Shown one piece after another: positions 39,301-48,300 of a DNA stretch of 64,000 nt. Below the pieces are notes generated by a model. The model was not told the origin of the DNA. It made no database searches and worked only from the letters and a program-made list of their open reading frames with translations. Location: contig CM044955.1 of the NCBI GenBank assembly GCA_024516035.1, forward strand, positions 41,805,574 through 41,869,573, given 5' to 3'. Numbering within the stretch: position 1 is the stretch's first letter; each line of letters opens with the position of its first letter. Source of the DNA: Bactericera cockerelli (taxonomy: Eukaryota; Arthropoda; Insecta; Hemiptera; Triozidae). A program made the translations under genes and the position numbers.

Positions 39301-42300
39301 TTTATTGTCAATAAAGCATATAATTCAAATTCACCATACTGACGATCGAATCCTTGAGCCGACCAAAAATTGTAATCGTGATTAGATTACAGCTATCTAA
39401 GAGACAGTTGCACTCGTTTTTTCTACCGCCGTGCCGTGCAAAATAGGACTACCTACCTGTCACTGAAAGGTAGGTAGTCCTATCATAGCAGCAGTTTCCA
39501 AAAGTGTTGTGTCATCTCGCCCATCTGAGGGGAGGCGGGAGGCATATTTTGAAATCAGCAAAATACAACACAAAGTCTGGAGTAGCTGTTTTTTCAAGGC
39601 TACGAAAAATCTAATAGAGGAATTGATTTGTTGACAAAAAGCAGATAGGGTGGACTAACTTTAGTAATAAATCGCAAAACTTTTTTTTCTCACATAATAA
39701 TGTTTGAATTTCTGGCAACGTCCTTGGGATATTTTTTTTACGAAAAAAAAAGTAAAAGGTCACACGAGTATTTAAATAAGGTTGCATTAAATCTGAATAT
39801 ATTTTTTGAATTAAATCTAAAGTGGAGAGATTGCCATAGGCAATAACCCCGCCCTGTAGTTAAGACATATGTTTCTATATATTTTTTAAATTTTTATTGT
39901 ACATATCGTTTTCATTTTTAAAATAATTATTAGTATTGTACTTAAAATGTCCAAATTGTCCATTTATATCTAATGAAGTGTTGAATAATAAAAATAAATT
40001 TTCATATTATATTTGTTTGAACAGGAATACAATGACCAATTTTTTTTCACTGATTGATTTTTGTATCTCTAGAACTGAGACATTGATTAACACCTACAAA
40101 GATAGATGTACAAGAAGGACTTTTTTTAACACTTTAATCAACGTCAACCACGTATGTGACAGGAATCGTTATCGATCCTTTGTGTGTGGTATTTACCTTA
40201 TAATGAGGAAAGTGCACGTACATATTTAACAGTTCTAAAATTGTGTTTATATTCTACGATTAACTTAAGAATATATTGTATTCTATCTTTATTTATGTAG
40301 ACTTACATTTAGAATCTGGTTTTTTCTATGAATATTGAGTGAGAGGAGACCATCAACAAAACCTAAACCTATGCAAAACAATTAACCTGCGGTTTTAAAA
40401 TAATCAACTATCAAAGTAATAATAATAATCATAGAAAATCTTATAAGGGCAAAGTTTTATAAGTAAAGCTATTAAGCCCAGAACAAAATTATGAGGTTAT
40501 GTTATACAATTGATGCACTATTTAAAAAAGAAAAATCATCAATTTTAGCTTTGAATGAGTTTGTGGATGGAGCATTAATCATGGTATCAGTTAATGAATT
40601 CCAGTTACAAAATACCCTGTTACTAAAAAATATTTTCTAACATCTTTTTTATTTCTTTCTTTAAATTTATTATTCTTTATTCAATTTAAATTTATTTCTT
40701 TATTCAATTTATTATTCTTTTTTAATACTCGTATTTAACAGAATTTCATCAGTATTTTCTCACTATTCCTAATTTTGCTTTTTTGTATACAATAAGTCTG
40801 CAAGAATGTTTCGAAATTGTTAAAAATTATGATGATAAAAAATCAAATAAATATGAATGCTTTTGAAGAAACTTGATTGTCTGTCTCGGTAGCTCAGTGG
40901 TAAAGGCGGCACTCTGTCAATCCAAAGACTCCAGAGGTCATGGGTTCGAAACCCAGCTGGGACATGACATGTTATCCTCCCAATTGGGATTTTTACCACA
41001 TAATAATATTATGTCTTGGCCTTACATTATTATTATTATTATCTACTTCCTCAGCTCTCTCAGTCGCCGGTGTTTCTGAAGTGGAACCACAGCTACCTGA
41101 TCTCACTGCTTGGCATCGTGTCCAGCATGGCTTGCTGTCTGTTCGTCACCTGCGTGGCTGCCGGCGCCTCGGGGAATGGTTACAGCGCGTTCACCTTCAT
41201 GATTGCCGAGGTCAGAACCAAATGTTTACAGCCAGGGCCTCGTTCTGCAGAGCACTTCCACTCTCGGAATCCCCAAATCTCCCTTTCAATTGTCAAATTT
41301 TGTTCAAGTAACGCACACTTATTTTTTAATATATTTAGTCTGGCTGGGGGACTATAAACAGGGAGTAGACCTGCAGTCTGACTGGGGGACTATAAACAGG
41401 GAGTAGACCAGCATTGGCTTGGTTTTGGGGGCCCTTGTCAATTATTAGCCTCCTTGTAAAGACAGTGGTAGAAGTGGTGAGTCATTCCTCTAGTGTCTAG
41501 CTACCATCGTTCACGATGACGCTACCCTATGATGATACTAAATTTGACTGTTGAAAGAAGATTTGGATGTTATGAGAGTGAGAAAGCTGCTTTCTGGAAC
41601 AAGGCCGTGAAAACAAATATTACTTCAGAAATATTTTTGATTATTTGCTTAACGATATTTTAAAATGAGAGGTAATTCATTACTGCGATTTTTCCCTCCT
41701 TTTACTGGAAGTTTACAAATCAAGTTCTCACTCATCCTGTGCTGAGCCTGGAATAGCCAACATTATGAGCGTTCAGATTTGAGTGGTAAACCAAGTCCTA
41801 GCTTTGCTGGATGTTGCTTAACTTCAGTGACGGAACGAGAACTGGTGTATTCAATGTGCCATTGACGCTGGCTAATAAGAGCTTTCTGTTCAATTTGGAA
41901 ACAAATATTTTTGAGGGTTATTTGAACACATGACGTCTGGCTTGAAAGACAGGAGTACTTCCATGTCACCGTCTATTTTTTCTTGGTATTAAAAATGAAC
42001 GTGAGCATTATATTTTTTTAATGATTTGTTACAATGATAAGACTTGAGTCTTAGCCGACCCTAAGTTAATTATAAGTCTGTCTAGATCTACCATAACCGT
42101 TATTGCTCATACGGTTCAGATGTTTCCTCCTGTGGTGAATATGATAACATGCAGTCAGCCATGGTATGTGGTCTTACTTGAATTTGAACTTCTATGATCA
42201 TACCAGGTACGACCACAGCAGTCGTATGCAAATTAGAAATCAAATTAAAACTTATATTAATCATCCTATCTTCACACAGAAATACGGAAGCTCGAGGATA

Positions 42301-45300
42301 AACTCATTTTTAATTAACATATATGGAAAAGGTCATCTTCTATATTGAACCTTCAATATCAGATAAAAGATTCTTCTCAAATTTTGGTTTAAACCAAGAA
42401 ATTGAAGAAAAAAAAATCAAATTAAAAAGAAGTCATGTTTTGATCCGCGGTCTATCGTAATTATAAAAATAAATGTACAATAATTGGAATACATCTTATT
42501 CTTCTCTCATGCAATAAAACAATTAAAGTTCCCCATTTGCAAAGATGGAATAAAGTTTCTTGAAGGAGAATGGATAGCGTGTGTCACAGGACAGAAGAGA
42601 GCAAAGTCACACGTGATGGAAAGGATCAGTTTGGCTGTCCAAGGTGGAAATGTGACGAGTGTGTTGGGGACTATGAAAATGACAGCGGATATGAATGAGG
42701 GAGGTGTTTTATTTATGAATTGTATTTTAAGTACAAATAAATAAATTTACACAATGAATTTACACAATAAGGGTTGGGTGGAAGAGATTGCCACAGGCAA
42801 TAACATCGCCCTTTAGGTAGGACATTATTGTTATTTTCTTTTTACTTATTTATTTTGTCATTTGTTTGTTTTTTTTTTTCTTAATTTTATACTGTTACCA
42901 TTGTACTTTGTCCTCCTAATAAAGCTTAAAAAAAAATGAATGTTCCCCGCTGATTTTTTTATTTTAATACTTGATAATTTAGATAGGGAAACTTTAAGGG
43001 TTGGGTGGAAGAAATTGCCATAGGCAATAACCCCGCCCTTTAGTTAGGACATATGTATATATTTTTTTTTTCCTTGTTTATATTATTAATATTGTCAATT
43101 TTTATATTTAATTATTACCATTATTTGTCTGTATATATGTTCTACCTACTAATAAAGAGTTTCTAAATAAATAAAATAAATAAATAAATTCCAGTGCGTC
43201 CTCCTGGTCCTGAAACTCTCGCACACCGTCATCCGCTACTGCTTCTACCTGCACGACACCTGGAGCGGCCTCGCGGCCTCCACGCCGGCCGAGTCTCTGT
43301 GGAAGCGGCGCGGCCCCGCGGCCTACTACGCCGAGTTCTGCTTCGAGCTGGCCGCGCTGCTCATCGAGCTGCTGCACTACGGCCACATGCTCGTGTGGGT
43401 GTGGACCAACATGTTCATGTCGGTGGCCTCGTTCATGATCTGCATGCAGCTGAAGGTGGTGTACCAGGAGATCAGCCGCAAGCTGGAGAAGCACGGGAAG
43501 TACCGACGCGTGCTGGAGTTCATGGAGACCAAGTGAGTGCTTCCTTCTTTTCTTTACAATAAGAGTAATAATAACAATAATAATGCTTTCTCTTTGTGTT
43601 ATTATGTCACAATTTTAGTGGGTAGCGCAGAATCATAGGACTTTACCACTTTAATTTACAATATCTTGTATTATTTTTTTGCCTATGATTCTGCCACTGG
43701 TCGCTGCTTCACATTAAAGCAGCTACTCATTTTTCCTCACGAGGTATGAGTGGACCCCGAACATCCAAGTACAGAGCAGAAAAAATACTCCCCCGCTGGG
43801 AATCGAACCCAGGTCACCATGTGTGCAATGCCTAGCGCGCTAACTCACTCTGCCACAGTGACTACTACAAAAAGAGTATAAGTTGGGACACCATTGATGT
43901 CCAAATTCTAAAGGGTTTGAAGCAGATAAGAGGCTTGAAGCAAATAATAAAAAAAACCCCTCTATATGGTTGGTCCCGCCTCACATCTCTCAGAGTAATA
44001 CTGTGGGTCAGGACAAGCGGAGAATAGTTGAGTGTTATAATTTTCTAAAATTTTGAAACAGACATACACACTGAAACGATTATTTACTGACCAGGTTAGA
44101 GACCATTAGAACATTTCGGCAAATCTCACGTCGCGTCGCGCGTCGCAACAACAACAACCACTGATGTCAAGTTCTAGTTATTCCAATACTTGAACTACTA
44201 TCAGCTTGTTAGGGGGAAATAATGGTTTACCTCCACTTCTGAAACTGGAGGTAGATTTATGTCCGATTTATGCCCATACATAGATTTATGTCCGCTCAGA
44301 CGTAATATATACTTCTATGCAAGGGGCAAATATCTTTTTGGAGTGCAATGATTATAACAAATCTATAAGCAAAATCCTTTCACTGATTGATTCAGAGGCT
44401 GACATTTTTTTTCTTGTGTTGCTGGAATTTGGAACGTCAATACTTAGAGGCTGCCTGTGAGACTAAGAAATCTTTGTGCCTACAAGTGCCGTGTTGGAGC
44501 TAGTGTATCACTGTCTCATTTTAACTAGAAATATTAAAATCTGTTCCTCTTTCAGTTATCCAAAGGCTACAGCCAAAGACCTAGCCGAGAACTCTGACAA
44601 GTGTCCAATTTGTTGGGAAGTGATGGAGACAGCTAGGAAGCTACCTTGTTCCCATCTGTTTCACTCGTGAGTGCAAATTAAATGCATCACTACTTGCATT
44701 TCAAATGCTGGTTCTAATTAAGTGATAATACAAATTTCTTGTTTTTATATTTAAGAGGTCATGTATTTCTGTATCTTTATTTATTTTTTTGCCATGTTAG
44801 TCTGAATTCGGATGGTAGCACCTAATATAAACTGAGAGTTACTCGTAATGTACCGTTAGATCAAAATAAAAACTTATTTTTGTTTTAACCAGCCTGGCCA
44901 TTGGTGGAGGTAGTGATAGATTGATGGTCTCCAGCCAACATAAATTGAAATTCGTTGCGTTCTGAACCACATATTTCTAGGTGCGATCAACAGTCATAAA
45001 AACTTGGACTTTTTCTTTATAAGTGATTAAACCCTTGTAAACTGCAAGCTAGTCTGGCTTGTTTTTAGGGTTGGTTAGTCCGTTCTCTGTTTACAATAGT
45101 CCTGTAGCGAGACAATTGAAAATTCAAAAATACAACCAACTAGTTTTATCTCCTCTTAAATGTTCCTATTGTTCTATTCGAGGCTGGCCTTGAAAACTGA
45201 TCCGACAAATGAAGGTCCATTAATTCCGCACATGTCTCTAAGTAAGCGGCCGCGACGAGGACATTCTACACCTAGGTATATACATTTTTTTTTTTTTTCA

Positions 45301-48300
45301 AACAAGGAAATTATAATTTATTAAAAATAAGTAAATTCAATTCCATCTTCAAAGCCACCTCCGTCTAAATTTGGAACACACCACATCCATCTTCAACTTC
45401 ATACTCTCTCAACTTGTATCTTGTCCCTCTCAATCTAAGAGAAACAGCACGAATCAATGCAACTTGCATCTTGGTTTTAACCCAACTAACAATTCTATTT
45501 GTCCACTCATAATGTGATTGAAAAGTACAGGGACTTGAAAAAAATTATTCCACTACTACAGGGTGTGCCTGCAGTCCTGGCTAGAGCAAGACACCTCCTG
45601 TCCCACCTGTAGACTCTCCCTCCACATACACAGCCTGGGCAGCACCCCCGGGGGCGAGTCTGCTGAGTCTGAGCCCAATGGACCCCGCCCCCGCCCACCC
45701 AACCACTTCTTTCATTTCGATGGTAAGTTGCCTAGCTGTGATCTCTTGGGTGCATCAATGGCCAAGGCCCAAGGGATTTATTATAATTAAAAAAAAAATC
45801 TAACTTTATTTACAATAAATTAAATACAATACAATAAAAGACAAAACAAAGAAAAAGTTCGATCAATTGATTTCAAAAATTTAGATTACTGTTGAAAAAA
45901 TCAATTTATATGATGACTTATCAATTCTACATCAGCGTTTAGTTTATTATTATTATGTACAATTCATGATAGATTTTGATTTCTCGTATCCAAAAAATTG
46001 ATCTGCAAATTAAGTCTACCTTTATGAAAATGGAGGGGGAATATTGATAAGTGTGGGATGCCAGGCTAGTTCACGTGCATTATTGCCTTCAGAGCACCTG
46101 CGTGTAGTATATTGGTGTATCTTAGTAGCTACATCTGTGCTTACAGCAATATACTTTCTTAAAGCTATTTTGTGTGCCATCATGTGGTCAAATTATCAAA
46201 TAAGAAAAAAAATCCCAACATTCTCATTTCGATTAATGTAATAGAGAAAAATCTTTTATCTGACATTCAAGATTCAGTATAGGAAATGTCCTTTTCTAGC
46301 TATACTACTTGGGTACACAGACCTTATTTTATCCTTCTACTTATAATCATCTGATTATCAAAGACATAGTCAGTAAATGTAAGAACAGCTTTTGATTCCA
46401 TTGTTTGTATGGCCACGATGTCTTCCATGAAGCAGTCAATAACTTCATTTCGTGGAAGAAATGGTATACCAAAAATAGATTTAGGCTAATTCAATTATAA
46501 ATAAACGACTTGTCAGAATAATCTAAAATCTATATACTTAATTTCTATGTACTAAATATTTTACCTGCTTTTATCTAGTATCCAAGTAGTACATCTCCCG
46601 TACCCAACTAGTATTTTTACCTGCGTGTTTGGTACCCATGAAGTAGTTCTGTGCTCAAGTATTAAACTTGTCTTGTCGAGGGGTTGTGACAGGCCGCGTG
46701 GGCCCAAGACCTCCAACAACCAACCGCATTCCTTCATGTAGTGACTCGTATACAAATTGAACTCCTCAGCAATTGCTTCCTTTCAGATAATCCTTAAAAT
46801 TTCCAATGTTGTTTGTTGTCTCTTTAATAATAATATTTTTTCTTCCGTTTTTAGTGGTGTAGGTTATTAGCCCACAACCACTCAGAAGGTTATTTAACCA
46901 AAGATGTAAATCTGTGTCTTTTATAAAATACAAAGACTTGTAGTAAAATTACGAATTTAATAAAAGTGTAAACACCGTAATGTATTTCCTGTTCATGAGT
47001 GTTCACATTGTGTGTTCCAGGATCTCGCTACATCTCCTGGCTGCCCAGTTTCTCAGTGGAAGTAACACACGGACAGTTCATCAGAGCTGGCGATCTGATC
47101 CGGGATACCTCGCAGCTCGACTCCATGGCCCGTCAGGTAAACTAGACTACCTGAAGTAAAGTAAGGGTTGGGTGGAAGAGATTGCCATAGGCAATAACCC
47201 CGCCCTTTAGTTAGGACATACGTATATATTTTTTTAATTTTTTTCTTGTTTATATTATTAATATTGTCAATTTTATATTTCATTTTTACCAATATCTGTC
47301 TGTATATATGTTCCACTAATAAAGAGTTTCTAAATAAATAAAGTGTCACTTTCGTTGTGTCACATCTACTCAAACTCGCTTTACTAAATCTTTGCTGAAC
47401 TTGGACTTGAACCATCGACCTCCAGGTTACAAGTCCGTCGCCATAAAGTTGAGGTCGGTTAATTATCTGAAGTAATGTATTCTTCACGGTTCCGGGTACA
47501 TTAGTTTTAGGAGAGTGAGAGGAGGATTTTAGTTGCTAATATTGAACACAGATTGCTGCTCATCAGCCCCCATCATTTTGAATTAGATATAAAATTTATC
47601 TCCTCTCCAAAAGAAACCCAATTGTTTCCTATTTCTTACCTATGAAATACACTGCAGACCTTTTTGACTGCAGGAGTAAAGGGATCTTTCATTTTTACCT
47701 CGGGAGTATAAACAAGGCAGGTAGGTATATTCTTCTATTATTTTTTTATTCCTAGTTAAAGTATTATTTTTTTGTTGTTGCTTTTTTTGGTTTCTTTGTA
47801 TTATTATGTCACTGTGTTCATGGTTAGCTCAACAATAAGAACTCGCAACTTCTCGATCACGAGACTGACGCCGTGAACGCTGAGCTACCGTGACCTGCTG
47901 CTTAGTGCTTATATCAGCTTTTCTTTTTCTTTGTTCTCAGGTTCAGCAAATGTTCCCTCACTTCCCGGTGAGCGTGCTCACTGAAGATCTGCAGATCACC
48001 CGCTCCATAGAGCTAACCATTGAGAACATACTGGATGGTCGTCTCGTTCTGCCTCCGCAGTTGATCATTCTTGATGATGAGTCACCCGGTACATCGCAGG
48101 GATCTGAGTATTCGGCGATGTCGACCGAGTGAGTGATTAAATTTAGTTTCTTTGTTTTGAGTGAGTTTCAGCAGCTGCTGTGAATTGTTTATGGGGACTT
48201 AACAATATTTATCTTATTTTGCTTCACGACAATTCTAAATCTCCATAGGGATTTTTTACGTAACAAAAAATAAGACCGAAAAATCATAAAAATCAATTTC

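Noticed and set aside
40879..40965. Possible tRNA gene
   Set aside because: It is the head of SINE family 1, which has several copies with identical bodies.
42484..42744. 86-codon open frame in AMFR intron 4
   Set aside because: No domain, no splice context, and AMFR exons 4 and 5 already join in phase.
46044..46241. 65-codon frame with hydrophobic stretch in AMFR intron 7
   Set aside because: AMFR exons 7 and 8 join in phase across it, and no similarity is recognised.
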